Part shown: piece after piece, positions 25,030-34,534 of the stretch | How the letters are laid out: each line of letters begins with the position of its first letter | Position numbering within the stretch: position 1 is the first letter of the stretch | Source of the DNA: Methanoregula sp. PtaU1.Bin051 | GTDB taxonomy: Archaea > Halobacteriota > Methanomicrobia > Methanomicrobiales > Methanospirillaceae | Reading direction: 5' to 3' | Length of the DNA: 38,525 bases | NCBI GenBank assembly: GCA_002067895.1 | Contig: MVRE01000005.1 | Coordinates: forward strand, 1 to 38,525 | Translations under genes and position numbers: made by a program | Notes under the pieces: generated by a model | Told to the model about the DNA's origin: nothing | Databases searched by the model: none | Seen by the model: only the letters and a program-made list of their open reading frames with translations

Positions 25030-25608
25030 ATGGGACTGGAAGCGGTTGTTGAGGAGATCAGGGGCAAAGGCAAGTTTCAAGCGGATGCGATCCGGGCAGA
25101 ATCAAAGCAGGAAGTCGATGCGATCCTTGCCGCCGCCAACAAGAAGGTGGCGGAGATCAAGCTCGCGGCAGAGCAGGAGTCAGCCAAACAGGCAGATCAT
25201 ATCACCAGTATGGAGGTGTCTGCGGCAAACCTTCTCGTAAAACGCGAGCTTTTGAACACCCAGAAAGAGCTGCTCGACCAGGTATACCGGGCGACGCTTT
25301 CCGAGATTGCCAGGCTCCCTGAGAGCTTCCATAAAGAAGCGCTTAAAAAGCTCCTTGCCGAGGTGACAAAGGAGATCCGGAAAGGAACGATCCGCTGTAA
25401 TGTTCGTGACGCCCCCGCTGTAAAAGCCATGCTTGCAGAGAACCGGGAATTCGCCGGCTTTGTACTGGGTGCCCCTGTCGATATCGAAGGAGGCATCATA
25501 GTCGAAGGCGAGGGCGGCGGGCTGCAGATTGATTACAGCTACCGCACATTCTTATCGAAGGTGTGGGAATCCGGGTTGAAGAATGCGTCTGACATCCTGT
25601 TTGGATAA
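25030..25608 (+). CDS. ahaE: A-type ATP synthase subunit E (peripheral stalk)
   Basis: From the ATG at 25030 (after GGGG) the protein has 192 residues. The N-terminal half is a long helix rich in Lys, Glu and Ala that pairs with subunit H; the C-terminal half (ARLPESFHKEALKKLLAEVTKEI... DIEGGIIVEGEGGGLQIDYSYRTFL) is the globular head that binds the top of the A3B3 ring. The frame reaches back nine residues to 25003 within ahaK, but 25030 has the better ribosome site. Confidence 0.93.
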   Translation: MGLEAVVEEIRGKGKFQADAIRAESKQEVDAILAAANKKVAEIKLAAEQESAKQADHITSMEVSAANLLVKRELLNTQKELLDQVYRATLSEIARLPESFHKEALKKLLAEVTKEIRKGTIRCNVRDAPAVKAMLAENREFAGFVLGAPVDIEGGIIVEGEGGGLQIDYSYRTFLSKVWESGLKNASDILFG

Positions 25609-25620
25609 GGGGGCCTGTGA

Positions 25621-26676
25621 ATGCCGGCGATAACAGGCGGTCCGGGACCCTATATCTATGTCTGCACGAGGATGCGGGTAAGGAAGGCCAAGCTCATCCA
25701 GAAGGATGAGTACCAGCGGATGCTGAACATGAGCCTTCCAGAGATTACACGCATCATTGGCGAGACAGCGTACAAACAGGAGATCGACGAACTCGCTACA
25801 AGCTTTAAGGGAATCGACCTTATTGAGGTTGCTCTCTCGTGGAACCTTGCCAAAGAATACCAGAAGATACTTGAGATCACGCCGGGAACCCTGAAGCAGT
25901 TCACCCGGTCTTACCTCAGGCGATGGGATATCCAGAACGTACTGACAATCCTCCGAGGAAAGACGCAGGGGATCAAACACGGAAAGATCAAGGAGATCCT
26001 GATCCCTGCCGGAAGCCTTGGCAGGGCGATGCTGGATAAACTGATTGCCGAAGATTCGGTCGACCGGATCATTGAAGCATTGCGGGGCGAGCGGATGTAT
26101 CCGGTACTTGCCGCAAAGATCGGCGAGGCAAAGGAGATCGGGTCGTTTTCGAAGATGGAGAACGAGCTCTACCGCCAGTTCTATGCAGATGTGATAGCAG
26201 AAGCAAAGAGCGGTATAAAGGGCGGAGAGTTGTACCTTTCGTTCATCCGGCTGGACATCGATGTCATGAACATAAAGACACTCTTCCGCCTGAGGGCAGA
26301 CACCTTCGAGGAAGATCCCCACGAGATGTTCATCGCCGGGGGTGTCTTAACCGTCAACGACTTCGTGCGGCTCAACGTGATCAAGGATCATGGGGAATTC
26401 ATTGATGCGCTTCGGATGAAGGTGAAGCAGAAGACGCTTGTATCGTTCCTTGACGAGCTGAAAGAGAAAAAGAAGGTACATGACATCGAGATGAGCCTCA
26501 CCCGTGTGCAGCTCGATCAGATGGAGCGTATGAGTAAACTTCATCCGTTTTCGGTTCACCCCATTCTCGTGTATCTTGAAAAGAAGAAATATGAAGTATT
26601 CAACCTTCGGGCGCTCGCCCGTGGCAAGGAATCAAAGCTCGCATCGGAAAGGATCTCAGAGCACCTGGTGATGTGA
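25621..26676 (+). CDS. ahaC: A-type ATP synthase subunit C (rotor/collar)
   Basis: The 351-residue protein is mostly alpha-helical, without membrane segments, and has the usual size for subunit C, which links the central shaft (D, F) to the K ring. Recognisable are the N-terminal YIYVCTRMRVRKAKLI and MYPVLAAKIGEAKEIGSFSKME regions, and the C-terminal HPFSVHPILVYLEKKKYEVFNLRALARGKES. GGGGG lies just before the ATG at 25621. The identification also rests on position between E and F. Confidence 0.93.
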   Translation: MPAITGGPGPYIYVCTRMRVRKAKLIQKDEYQRMLNMSLPEITRIIGETAYKQEIDELATSFKGIDLIEVALSWNLAKEYQKILEITPGTLKQFTRSYLRRWDIQNVLTILRGKTQGIKHGKIKEILIPAGSLGRAMLDKLIAEDSVDRIIEALRGERMYPVLAAKIGEAKEIGSFSKMENELYRQFYADVIAEAKSGIKGGELYLSFIRLDIDVMNIKTLFRLRADTFEEDPHEMFIAGGVLTVNDFVRLNVIKDHGEFIDALRMKVKQKTLVSFLDELKEKKKVHDIEMSLTRVQLDQMERMSKLHPFSVHPILVYLEKKKYEVFNLRALARGKESKLASERISEHLVM

Positions 26677-26979
26677 ATGGAAATTGCAGTGATTGGCAAC
26701 AGCGAGTTCATCTTGGGTTTCCGACTGGCGGGCATCCAGAAGACGTATGCCGCCGATTCCGATGAGAAGCTGAGCGAACATATCAACAAGGTGCTCCAGG
26801 ACGTAAACGTCGGCATCCTGGTGCTGAACAGCAAAGACATGGAACGGATCCCGCGACGCCTGCGGGCAACCCTCGAGGAGTCGGTGAGACCGACCGTGAT
26901 CGCCATCGGTGGCGAGGAGGGGGGCCTCTCGATGCGGGAGAGAATCAAGAGATCGGTGGGTGTTGATCTGTGGAAGTGA
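26677..26979 (+). CDS. ahaF: A-type ATP synthase subunit F (central stalk)
   Basis: The 100-residue protein has a small alpha/beta fold starting [20 protein letters not shown], with the conserved GFRLAGI motif of subunit F, and [14 protein letters not shown] in the middle. It binds subunit D in the rotor. It starts directly after the ahaC stop and overlaps the ahaA start by 10 nt. Confidence 0.94.
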   Translation: MEIAVIGNSEFILGFRLAGIQKTYAADSDEKLSEHINKVLQDVNVGILVLNSKDMERIPRRLRATLEESVRPTVIAIGGEEGGLSMRERIKRSVGVDLWK

Positions 26980-28730
26980 AAGACAAGAAAACAAAAGAAA
27001 AGGGAATTCTCAAACGAATTGCCGGCCCTGTCGTGACGGCAGTCAACCTTGACGCCCACATGTACGATGTGGTGAAGGTCGGCAACGAAGAGCTGATGGG
27101 AGAGGTAATCAAGATCTCCGGTGAGGATATCATCATCCAGGTGTACGAGGATACGTCCGGGATCAAGCCCGGCGAGCCGGTCATCAATACGGGGCTCTCG
27201 CTCGCGGCCGAACTCGGGCCGGGACTGCTTACCAGTATCTACGATGGTATCCAGCGCCCGCTCTCCGTACTCGTGGACAAAATGGGCGACTTCATCCAGC
27301 GGGGCGTATCCGCGCCGGGGCTCTCTCACGAGAAAAAGTGGACCTTCAAACCGGTCAAAAAAGCCGGGGACAAGGTGGAAGCAGGCACGATCATCGGCGA
27401 GGTGCAGGAGACCAACATCGTCCACCGCATCATGATCCCGCCCAATGCGAAGCCGGGCACGATCAAGACAATCAAGAACGGCGACTTTACAGTCGACGAA
27501 ACTGTCTGCGTGCTTGAAGACGGGCGGGAGTTCCCGATGATCCAGCGCTGGCCGGTCCGTGTACCGAGGCCTGTGAAAGAGAAGAAGAACCCGACGATCC
27601 CGCTGATCACCGGCCAGCGGATTCTCGACGGCCTCTTCCCGATCGCAAAAGGTGGCACCGCGGCGATCCCCGGTCCGTTCGGGAGCGGGAAGACGGTTAC
27701 ACAGCAGCAGCTGGCCAAGTGGTCGGATGCCGAGATCGTGGTCTACATCGGCTGCGGTGAACGCGGCAACGAGATGACGGAAGTTCTTACGGAGTTCCCG
27801 CACCTCGAAGACCCCAAGTCCGGAAAGCCGCTCATGGAGCGGACGGTGCTGATTGCAAATACGTCCAACATGCCGGTGGCCGCCCGTGAAGCGTCGGTGT
27901 ATACCGGTATCACGATTGCAGAATACTTCCGTGACATGGGATACGATGTCTCGCTGATGGCCGACTCGACATCGCGGTGGGCGGAAGCGATGCGTGAGAT
28001 CTCTTCACGGCTCGAGGAGATGCCGGGCGAAGAGGGCTACCCGGCGTACCTCGCGGCACGCCTCTCGGAGTTCTACGAGCGGGCAGGACTTGTCACGACC
28101 TTAAACGGGCAGAGCGGATCTGTCTCGGTCATCGGCGCAGTATCGCCGCCTGGCGGGGACTTTTCGGAGCCTGTCACGCAGGGCACCCTGCGTATCGTGA
28201 AGGTATTCTGGGCGCTCGATGCCAAGCTCTCCCAGAGACGGCACTTCCCGGCCATCAACTGGCTGAACTCGTACTCGCTCTACCTCGACTCCCTCCATGA
28301 CTGGTATGACAAGGAAGTCTCCCCCGAATGGAACAAGATCCGTTCCTGGGCCATGGAAGTCCTCCAGAAGGAAGCCGAGCTGCAGGAGATCGTGCAGCTA
28401 GTCGGCTCCGATGCCCTGCCTGAAGCTGAGCAGGTGACCATCGAGGTGGCCCGCATGATCCGCGAGATCTTCCTGCAGCAGAACGCGTATGACGCGGTCG
28501 ACACATTCTGTGACATGAAGAAACAGTACGATATGATGAAGACGATCCGGCTCTATTCGGAGCTTGCCTATGCCGCACAGGCGGCCGGTGTCTCGCCGGC
28601 CCAGATCAATGCGACCAAGAGCAAGAACGACCTGCCGCAGATCAAGTTCATCAAGGACTACAAACCGGCGCTTGAGAAGATCGAAAAGGAGATGGACGCC
28701 GAGTTTACTGCACTGAGGTCGGCAGCATGA
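26970..28730 (+). CDS. ahaA: A-type ATP synthase catalytic subunit A
   Basis: The 586-residue protein has the catalytic P-loop GPFGSGKT (235-242) and the long non-homologous insert (about 115-190) that separates A from F-type beta. Further conserved parts are [38 protein letters not shown] and [11 protein letters not shown]. It makes ATP from ADP and phosphate in the A3B3 ring. No intein interrupts the P-loop region, as occurs in some archaea. The start is a GTG at 26970 (another GTG follows two codons later). Its end overlaps ahaB. Confidence 0.97.
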   Translation: MEVKDKKTKEKGILKRIAGPVVTAVNLDAHMYDVVKVGNEELMGEVIKISGEDIIIQVYEDTSGIKPGEPVINTGLSLAAELGPGLLTSIYDGIQRPLSVLVDKMGDFIQRGVSAPGLSHEKKWTFKPVKKAGDKVEAGTIIGEVQETNIVHRIMIPPNAKPGTIKTIKNGDFTVDETVCVLEDGREFPMIQRWPVRVPRPVKEKKNPTIPLITGQRILDGLFPIAKGGTAAIPGPFGSGKTVTQQQLAKWSDAEIVVYIGCGERGNEMTEVLTEFPHLEDPKSGKPLMERTVLIANTSNMPVAAREASVYTGITIAEYFRDMGYDVSLMADSTSRWAEAMREISSRLEEMPGEEGYPAYLAARLSEFYERAGLVTTLNGQSGSVSVIGAVSPPGGDFSEPVTQGTLRIVKVFWALDAKLSQRRHFPAINWLNSYSLYLDSLHDWYDKEVSPEWNKIRSWAMEVLQKEAELQEIVQLVGSDALPEAEQVTIEVARMIREIFLQQNAYDAVDTFCDMKKQYDMMKTIRLYSELAYAAQAAGVSPAQINATKSKNDLPQIKFIKDYKPALEKIEKEMDAEFTALRSAA

Positions 28731-30115
28731 AGGAATACAGAACGATTAACAAGATTGCCGGCCCGCTCCTCTTTGTCGAGAAGACAGAGCCGATCGGGTA
28801 CGGTGAGCTCGTCAACATCGTACTTTTCGACGGATCGATCAAGCGCGGGCAGGTACTGGACACGAGCGACGAACTGGTAGTCGTGCAGGTGTTCGAGACC
28901 ACTGCCGGTATCGGCAAGGACAGCGGCGTACGGTTCACAGGCGAGACCATCAAGATGCCTGTCGGCCGTGACATGCTGGGCAGGATCTTGTCCGGCGGGG
29001 GTAAGCCGATTGACGGAGGTCCCGAGATTGTGCCGGAAAAACGGCTCGACATCACAGGCGCTGCGATCAACCCGTGGGCGAGAGGTTCACCAAACGAGTT
29101 CATCCAGACCGGTATCTCAACAATCGACGGGACGAACACCCTTGTGCGTGGCCAGAAGCTCCCGATCTTTTCGGGTGCAGGACTCCCGCACAACACTATT
29201 GCGCTCCAGATCGCACGTCAGGCAAAGGTGCTTGGCGCAAAAGAGGAGTTTGCCGTTGTATTTGCTGCAATGGGTATCACGAAGGAAGAGGCCAACTATT
29301 TCATGCAGGACTTCGAGCGCACGGGAGCGCTCGAGCGGGCTGTCGTGTTCCTCAACCTTGCGGACGATCCTGCAGTCGAGCGTATCATCACGCCGCGGTT
29401 GGCGCTTACAACCGCCGAATACCTTGCGTTCGACCTCGGTATGCACGTGCTGGTCATCTTAACCGACATGACAAACTACTGCGAAGCGCTCCGCCAGATC
29501 GGTGCCGCCCGTGAAGAGGTTCCTGGCCGGCGCGGTTACCCCGGGTACATGTACACCGATCTTGCAGGCATCTACGAGCGTGCGGGTATCGTCAAGGGCA
29601 AGAAAGGCTCGATCACGCAGTTCCCGATCCTGACGATGCCGGGCGACGATATCACGCACCCGATTCCTGACCTTACGGGATACATCACCGAGGGACAGAT
29701 CGTGGTGTCGCGCGAGCTGCACCGGAAGGGCATCTACCCGCCCATCAATGTGCTGCCGTCGCTCTCGCGGCTGATGAACCTCGGTATCGGCGCAAAGCAC
29801 ACAAGGGAGGACCACAAGAAGGTCTCCGACCAGCTCTATGCTGCATACGCGGAAGGCAACGACCTGCGGGGTCTCGTGGCCATTGTCGGGAAGGACGCAC
29901 TCTCCGAGCGGGACCGGATGTTCCTTGAGTTCGCAGACCTCTTTGAGAACCGGTTCGTCCGGCAGGGGTATGACGAGGACCGTACAATCACCGGGACGCT
30001 TGACCTCGGCTGGGAGCTGCTCGCGACCCTGCCGGTTGAACAGCTGGTCCGTATCGACCGCGAGCTGATTAACAAGTACCACCCGAAGTTCCGGAACGTC
30101 CCGAAGGCAACGTGA
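28727..30115 (+). CDS. ahaB: A-type ATP synthase regulatory subunit B
   Basis: The 462-residue protein lacks a true Walker A; the equivalent region reads SGAGLPHN (149-156), the marker of non-catalytic B subunits. Other conserved parts are [20 protein letters not shown] and [17 protein letters not shown]. It alternates with A in the hexamer and helps control ATP turnover. The ATG overlaps the ahaA stop (ATGA). Confidence 0.97.
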   Translation: MKEYRTINKIAGPLLFVEKTEPIGYGELVNIVLFDGSIKRGQVLDTSDELVVVQVFETTAGIGKDSGVRFTGETIKMPVGRDMLGRILSGGGKPIDGGPEIVPEKRLDITGAAINPWARGSPNEFIQTGISTIDGTNTLVRGQKLPIFSGAGLPHNTIALQIARQAKVLGAKEEFAVVFAAMGITKEEANYFMQDFERTGALERAVVFLNLADDPAVERIITPRLALTTAEYLAFDLGMHVLVILTDMTNYCEALRQIGAAREEVPGRRGYPGYMYTDLAGIYERAGIVKGKKGSITQFPILTMPGDDITHPIPDLTGYITEGQIVVSRELHRKGIYPPINVLPSLSRLMNLGIGAKHTREDHKKVSDQLYAAYAEGNDLRGLVAIVGKDALSERDRMFLEFADLFENRFVRQGYDEDRTITGTLDLGWELLATLPVEQLVRIDRELINKYHPKFRNVPKAT

Positions 30116-30121
30116 TGACCC

Positions 30122-30751
30122 ATGGCGCTGCGTGACATCAAGCCGACAAGGTCGGAACTGATCAACTTAAAAAGGAAGATCAGGCTCTCCGAGCGCGGCT
30201 ACAAGATCCTCAAGATGAAGCGCGATGGACTGATCCTTGAATTTTTCAAGGTGCTTACCGAAGCAAAGGATACCCGGGGAGACCTGCTGGACAAGTACGC
30301 AAAGGCGGTCGAGACGATGGCGCTTGCGAACACCGTCGAAGGTGCAATCGGCGTCAAATCGGCGGCATTCTCGGTTGCCGAAATACCGGAGATCAAGCTC
30401 AAGAGCAAGAACATCATGGGCGTGATTGTGCCGGAGATCGAGTCGTCCAAAGTGAAAAAGAGTCTCGTGGACCGTGGCTACGGAGTGCTCGGCACCTCCA
30501 CGGTCATTGACGAGACGGCAACGGCGTTCGAGGAACTCGTGGAGGCGATCATCGAGAGCGCCGAGATCGAGACAACCATGAAGCGGCTCCTTGACGAGAT
30601 CGAGAGCACGAAACGGCGGGTCAATGCGCTTGAATTCAAGGTAATCCCCGAACTCACCGAGGCGCAGGACTTCATCAAGATGCGGCTTGACGAGATGGAG
30701 CGTGAAGAGCTCTTCCGCTTAAAAAAGATCAAGGCCCGCAGTGCAGCCTGA
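30122..30751 (+). CDS. ahaD: A-type ATP synthase subunit D (central shaft)
   Basis: The 209-residue protein is two long helices with a short middle part: MALRDIKPTRSELINLKRKIRLSERGYKILKMKRD at the N terminus and ETTMKRLLDEIESTKRRVNALEFKVIPEL near the C terminus, the paired-helix shaft of subunit D. It turns inside the A3B3 ring with F. It starts 6 nt after ahaB. The operon ends here without an obvious terminator, and pgk follows. Confidence 0.95.
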   Translation: MALRDIKPTRSELINLKRKIRLSERGYKILKMKRDGLILEFFKVLTEAKDTRGDLLDKYAKAVETMALANTVEGAIGVKSAAFSVAEIPEIKLKSKNIMGVIVPEIESSKVKKSLVDRGYGVLGTSTVIDETATAFEELVEAIIESAEIETTMKRLLDEIESTKRRVNALEFKVIPELTEAQDFIKMRLDEMEREELFRLKKIKARSAA

Positions 30752-30760
30752 GGAATGGAT

Positions 30761-31975
30761 ATGGCAATCGGAACCGTAAAGGAGCTGGGATGTGCCGGAA
30801 AGACCGTGCTGCTCCGGCTCGACCTCAACTCCCCCATCGACCCATCCTCTCACCTCATCCTCGATGACAAGCGGTTCCGCGAGCACATTCCGACTATCAG
30901 GGCGCTGTCCGATGCGAAAACTGTAATCATCACCCACCAGAGCAGGCCCGGGAAAAAAGACTTCACATCCCTCCAGGCACATGCTGAAAAGCTGGAACAG
31001 CTTCTTGGCACCCCTGTTACCTATGTTGACGGCATCTTCTCTAAGCACGCACGCGAGGTTGTTGCCACAGCTAAAACCGGCGATGTCGTGATGCTGGAAA
31101 ACGTCCGGTTCAATGCCGAAGAGAACATGACGCTGAAGCCTGAAGATGCCAAAAAAACCCACATCGTGAAGAAACTTGCTGCCATGGCGGATCTCTTTGT
31201 CAATGATGCGTTCGGCACCGCACACCGGTCCCAGCCTACTGTTGTCGGCCTGCCGCTCGTCCTGAAATCAGCAGCAGGGCTCCTGATGGAAAAGGAAGTC
31301 ACCCAGCTTTCAAGAGTCTTTTCCGGAGCTCCCCGGCCTGTACGGGTAGTTCTCGGCGGAACTAAGGTTGACGATTCGATCGATGTTGCAGCCCACATGC
31401 TTGCAAACGGGATCGCCGACCAGATTATCGTAATCGGTGTCGTAGCCAACGTCTTTTTACTTGCCGACGGGTTCGATATCGGGCAGCCTTCAAAAGCCCT
31501 CATAACGCAGCTGAAATACGAGCCGGAGATTGTAAAAGCGAAGGAGATCCTCGCGAAATACCGCGACAGGGTGATCATGCCGGCATGGGTCGCGGTCAGG
31601 GAGAACGGCAAACGTGCCGAATACCCTGTGCAGAAGATACCGGCTGACGCCCCGGTACTTGACCTCGGCATGGACGCGATTGCTGCAATCTCGGAGGAGA
31701 TCCGGAGCGCCGGGACAATCGTCTTCAACGGGCCGGCCGGCGTATTCGAAGAACCGGATTTCGCGACCGGGACCTATGAACTGATACGGGCGGCGTCAAA
31801 GACCGAGTTCTCGGTCGTCGGCGGGGGGCATACCGCGGTCGTGATCGAAAAACTTGGTCTTGCCTCCGAGTTCACTCACATATCGACCGGTGGAGGGGCC
31901 TGCATTGAGTTCCTGACCGGCAAGAAACTGCCCGCAGTCGATGCGCTCGAGCAGTCAAAAAAACTTTTCTGGTAA
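30761..31975 (+). CDS. pgk: Phosphoglycerate kinase
   Basis: The 404-residue protein has the substrate region VLLRLDLNSPID, HQSRPGKKD, the VLGGTKVDDSIDVAAHML and VFNGPAGVFE motifs, and a GGGHTAVVIE nucleotide segment; the length is usual for archaea. It interconverts 3-phosphoglycerate and 1,3-bisphosphoglycerate with ATP, mainly in gluconeogenesis in methanogens. GAGGA lies 6 nt before the ATG at 30761; an ATG at 30755 touches the ribosome site and is less likely. Only 9 nt separate it from ahaD, so it is probably co-transcribed with the ATP synthase genes. Confidence 0.96.
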   Translation: MAIGTVKELGCAGKTVLLRLDLNSPIDPSSHLILDDKRFREHIPTIRALSDAKTVIITHQSRPGKKDFTSLQAHAEKLEQLLGTPVTYVDGIFSKHAREVVATAKTGDVVMLENVRFNAEENMTLKPEDAKKTHIVKKLAAMADLFVNDAFGTAHRSQPTVVGLPLVLKSAAGLLMEKEVTQLSRVFSGAPRPVRVVLGGTKVDDSIDVAAHMLANGIADQIIVIGVVANVFLLADGFDIGQPSKALITQLKYEPEIVKAKEILAKYRDRVIMPAWVAVRENGKRAEYPVQKIPADAPVLDLGMDAIAAISEEIRSAGTIVFNGPAGVFEEPDFATGTYELIRAASKTEFSVVGGGHTAVVIEKLGLASEFTHISTGGGACIEFLTGKKLPAVDALEQSKKLFW

Positions 31976-31986
31976 TACTTTATTCG

Positions 31987-31992
31987 TTTTTT
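31987..31992 (+). terminator. Oligo-T terminator after pgk
   Basis: A T6 run begins 12 nt after the pgk stop, in the 62-bp gap before a convergent gene. It may end the long ATP synthase-pgk transcript. Confidence 0.45.
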
Positions 31993-32037
31993 CAGTTCGC
32001 GGCGGCCCCGTTAATACCTGAAAAATAACAATGTCGA

Positions 32038-32529
32038 TCAGTCACGCCGGAGAAGGGAATTGATAAGGAAGTTCCCTGACGGGCGCCGGCGGATTTGCCC
32101 GGCAGGCGGAATATCCCTCCTTTCAGGTTTTTGTGGAACAACGGTCGGATGGGTCACCGTTTCCGTCATAATGACCGGCATTACGTCCTTGTCCCGGTTG
32201 ATCTGGTGCCGCATCGTACTGTACACAGCAAAGGAAAATACGAGTGCTGTTATGATGAACATGCAGATGGAAAAGATCGTCGTGATGCCTGCGATCAGCA
32301 TGAACGTGCTCCCCTGCATAAGGGCATATGTTCCCATCCCGAAGAGCAGCCAGAAGATAACGACAAAGATCCGCGTCGATTCAACCGGGCTCGAGAGGCT
32401 CCTCTCCCGGTACTCTTCCCTGTCGGTCGGAAACCTGTCGATGATTATGCCCATCTGCAGGAGCGCTAAGCTTGAGAGTATCGAGAAGATACCGACGATT
32501 CCCAGACTAAAAACGATAAGTTCGTTCAT
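32038..32529 (-). CDS. Small membrane protein of unknown function
   Basis: The 163-residue protein has three membrane helices (about 5-27, 55-75 and 80-103), a charged loop after the first helix (DRFPTDREEYRERSLSS), and a basic cytosolic tail ending RRRPSGNFLINSLLRRD. No family is recognised. A GGCGG-like ribosome site precedes the ATG. It is convergent with pgk and divergent from the ribbon-helix-helix gene. The tail may bind nucleic acid or membrane lipids, but that is a guess from charge only. Confidence 0.65.
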   Translation of the reverse strand: MNELIVFSLGIVGIFSILSSLALLQMGIIIDRFPTDREEYRERSLSSPVESTRIFVVIFWLLFGMGTYALMQGSTFMLIAGITTIFSICMFIITALVFSFAVYSTMRHQINRDKDVMPVIMTETVTHPTVVPQKPERRDIPPAGQIRRRPSGNFLINSLLRRD

Positions 32530-32677
32530 TAACCGCCTTCCCTTACGATCTCCTGTTGTTCCAGTGTCTATAAAAACGTATTCTTTATGTATTACAAAAG
32601 AAATCCAAATCGGGCAATTCGGATTACAAAAAGAAATTAAGAGCCTATTAATAGTATTCCGGGCAATATTAGGGAGA

Positions 32678-32992
32678 ATGGTGGAAAAAATACCGGCCGG
32701 CCGGGGTGAGCGGGTAGCAATTTCTTACAAGATGCCCCCGAACATTTATGAGAAGGTTAATAAGCTGGTTTACGAGGAAAAGAAGTTCTCTACCATCTCG
32801 GACTGCATCACACAAGCTTTATTATCATTTGTCGACAATCACCACGACATGGGACAGTTCAGGGAACTGTTCAAAGAGTACATGACTACAGACGAAGGCC
32901 GGGAATTCTTCAAAACGATGATGAGGGAAGTGCTGGTGGACGTTCTCTCATCCCAGAAACTCGAACAGAACGATAAGAAAAGTAATTCATAA
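32678..32992 (+). CDS. Ribbon-helix-helix regulator with C-terminal helical domain
   Basis: The 104-residue protein starts MVEKIPAGRGERVAISYKMP; AISYKMPPNIYEKVNKLVYEEKKFSTISDCITQALLSFVD (in parts) is a CopG-like strand-helix-helix. The second half, from HHDMGQFRELFKEYMTTDEGREFF, is a helical domain that may set oligomer state or bind a partner. The start is the ATG at 32678 or the following GTG at 32681; GGGAG is very close. The frame upstream runs through non-coding sequence and is not used. Target genes are unknown; the divergent membrane-protein gene is a candidate. Confidence 0.72.
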   Translation: MVEKIPAGRGERVAISYKMPPNIYEKVNKLVYEEKKFSTISDCITQALLSFVDNHHDMGQFRELFKEYMTTDEGREFFKTMMREVLVDVLSSQKLEQNDKKSNS

Positions 32993-33074
32993 GTATTCTT
33001 TTCGTCCCCCAAAAGCCCGCAGGATACGGGACGCGTTTTTATCTGATGTTAACCTATGTTCCTTGTTAAATTTC

Positions 33075-33551
33075 ATGCATATCCAGATTATCACAGTCGG
33101 GAAGATCAGGGAGCGCTACCTTGCCGATGGTATCGCCCAATATATGAAACGGTTCCGTCCCTATGTTAAGCTCAGGATATTGGAGGTTGACGATGATCGG
33201 CGGCCGGTCAACCTCTCCGATGCACAGCTGGAGCAGATCCTGGCACGGGAAGGAGAAAAGATCCTTGATGCGATTCCTATAGGGGCATTTACCATTGCGC
33301 TTGCAGTTGACGGAAAGCTATACTCGAGCGAAGACCTGGCTGCACTCATGAAGAAACGCGAGATCAGCGGGGGCACCGTTGCGTTCATCATTGGAGGGGA
33401 TCTCGGGCTTTCCCGATCTGTTCTTGAGCGCTGTGATCTCCGGCTCTCCCTCTCCCCAATGACATTCACGCACCAGATGGCGCGGCTTATACTGCTTGAG
33501 CAGGTCTACCGGGCATTCCGGATAAACCGGGGCGAACCGTATCATAAATAA
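33075..33551 (+). CDS. rlmH: 23S rRNA pseudouridine-1915 N3-methyltransferase RlmH
   Basis: The 158-residue protein is almost the same length as bacterial RlmH (about 155). The SPOUT knot is visible in AFIIGGDLGLS (103-113) and the C-terminal QVYRAFRINRGEPYHK, which matches the bacterial QxYRAxxINxGxPYH ending closely. The enzyme methylates pseudouridine in helix 69 of 23S rRNA after subunit joining. It is rare outside bacteria, so lateral gain by a methanogen ancestor is likely. The ATG at 33075 is used; a TTG four codons upstream is possible. It converges with the macrodomain gene, 3 nt apart. Confidence 0.93.
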   Translation: MHIQIITVGKIRERYLADGIAQYMKRFRPYVKLRILEVDDDRRPVNLSDAQLEQILAREGEKILDAIPIGAFTIALAVDGKLYSSEDLAALMKKREISGGTVAFIIGGDLGLSRSVLERCDLRLSLSPMTFTHQMARLILLEQVYRAFRINRGEPYHK

Positions 33552-33554
33552 GCC

Positions 33555-34391
33555 TTAAGGCCCGGTCCGTGCAAGGATCCGCCGGATTACTTCTGCTGGT
33601 ATTTCTGCATCCCCGGTAATCCCGTTCACTGCAACCCAGCTGTTGAGTGCCGCAGTGATCCGGGATGCATGACCGGTATCGCGGGCAGCATCTATGATTT
33701 TATCGAGGAGCCGGTCCCGGTTTACGATCCGGATCCCGTGAACGCTCTCGATCATCAGGAGCTGTCCGTCAACCTGTCTTCGGATCTCCCCGGATATGCC
33801 GGACGATTCCCGGTCTTCGCTCGTACTTGTACTCATCTCAGGTTGCCGGCTTGGACTATCTTTACCGGCAAGGGTCCTTAGAGCATCGTTATATATCCGG
33901 AATGCCCGGTCGCCATGGCAGACAAATACGACCTGTTCAATGCCGGGTGACTGTGAAAGAAATTCCAGGACGGTTCTTACTGCGATCAATGTCGCCCGGG
34001 CGAGCGGAAACCCGTACGCACCGGTGCTGATAGCCGGGAATGCGATAGTTTTCATGTCGTGGGATTCGGCAAGCATTAACGATTTCCGGTAACATGATGC
34101 AAGCAGTTCGTCCTCGCCAGCCAGTCCTCCGCTCCAGACAGGGCCTACCGTGTGGATTATATATCCTGCAGGCAAACGGTATCCTTTCGTAATCTTTGCC
34201 TCACCGGTCCGGCATCCTCCAAGGGATCTACACTCTTCCAGCAGCTCCGGCCCGGCGGCCCGGTGGATCGCCCCGTCAACCCCTCCGCCACCAAGGAGGG
34301 TCTGGTTGGCGGCATTCACAATCGCATCGACCTGCTGCTGCGTGATGTCGCCTTCGACAACTGAGATACGGTCAACGATCCGTACAGGCAT
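33555..34391 (-). CDS. Macrodomain ADP-ribose hydrolase with extra C-terminal region
   Basis: Residues 1-175 form a MacroD-type domain: [19 protein letters not shown], then [16 protein letters not shown], and later [16 protein letters not shown]. This type removes ADP-ribose from proteins or O-acetyl-ADP-ribose. The protein is 278 residues, about 100 longer than a bare macrodomain. A Ser/Glu-rich linker (about 178-200) leads to a C-terminal part with [33 protein letters not shown] (in part), which I do not recognise. The ribosome site is weak. Confidence 0.88.
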   Translation of the reverse strand: MPVRIVDRISVVEGDITQQQVDAIVNAANQTLLGGGGVDGAIHRAAGPELLEECRSLGGCRTGEAKITKGYRLPAGYIIHTVGPVWSGGLAGEDELLASCYRKSLMLAESHDMKTIAFPAISTGAYGFPLARATLIAVRTVLEFLSQSPGIEQVVFVCHGDRAFRIYNDALRTLAGKDSPSRQPEMSTSTSEDRESSGISGEIRRQVDGQLLMIESVHGIRIVNRDRLLDKIIDAARDTGHASRITAALNSWVAVNGITGDAEIPAEVIRRILARTGP

Positions 34392-34513
34392 TACAGGGAA
34401 CCTGAGACTGCAAGGTTATAGTCTTTGTTCAGGGAATGATAGTCCGGGATTGCTCCGAAGGGGCTCAGGATAAATTTGCAACAGGATTATCACCAGAATA
34501 TCGCTTCCGATAT

Positions 34514-34521
34514 TTTATATA
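34514..34521 (+). promoter_or_regulatory. TATA box of the three-gene membrane operon
   Basis: TTTATATA is centred about 17 nt before the ATG at 34535. Archaeal transcription usually starts 22-27 nt after the box centre, so this ATG may lie upstream of the mRNA and a GTG (34538 or 34553) may be the real start. Confidence 0.55.
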
Positions 34522-34534
34522 GGCTGATGAAGAA

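Noticed and set aside
26556-27803. Long open frame on the minus strand (415 residues)
   Set aside because: It is antisense to ahaC, ahaF and ahaA, has His/Asp/Arg-rich unnatural composition and no ribosome site; a shadow of codon bias in GC-rich genes.
32060-32677. Upstream extension of the ribbon-helix-helix frame
   Set aside because: It runs antisense through the small membrane protein gene and an intergenic promoter region; the real start is near 32678.
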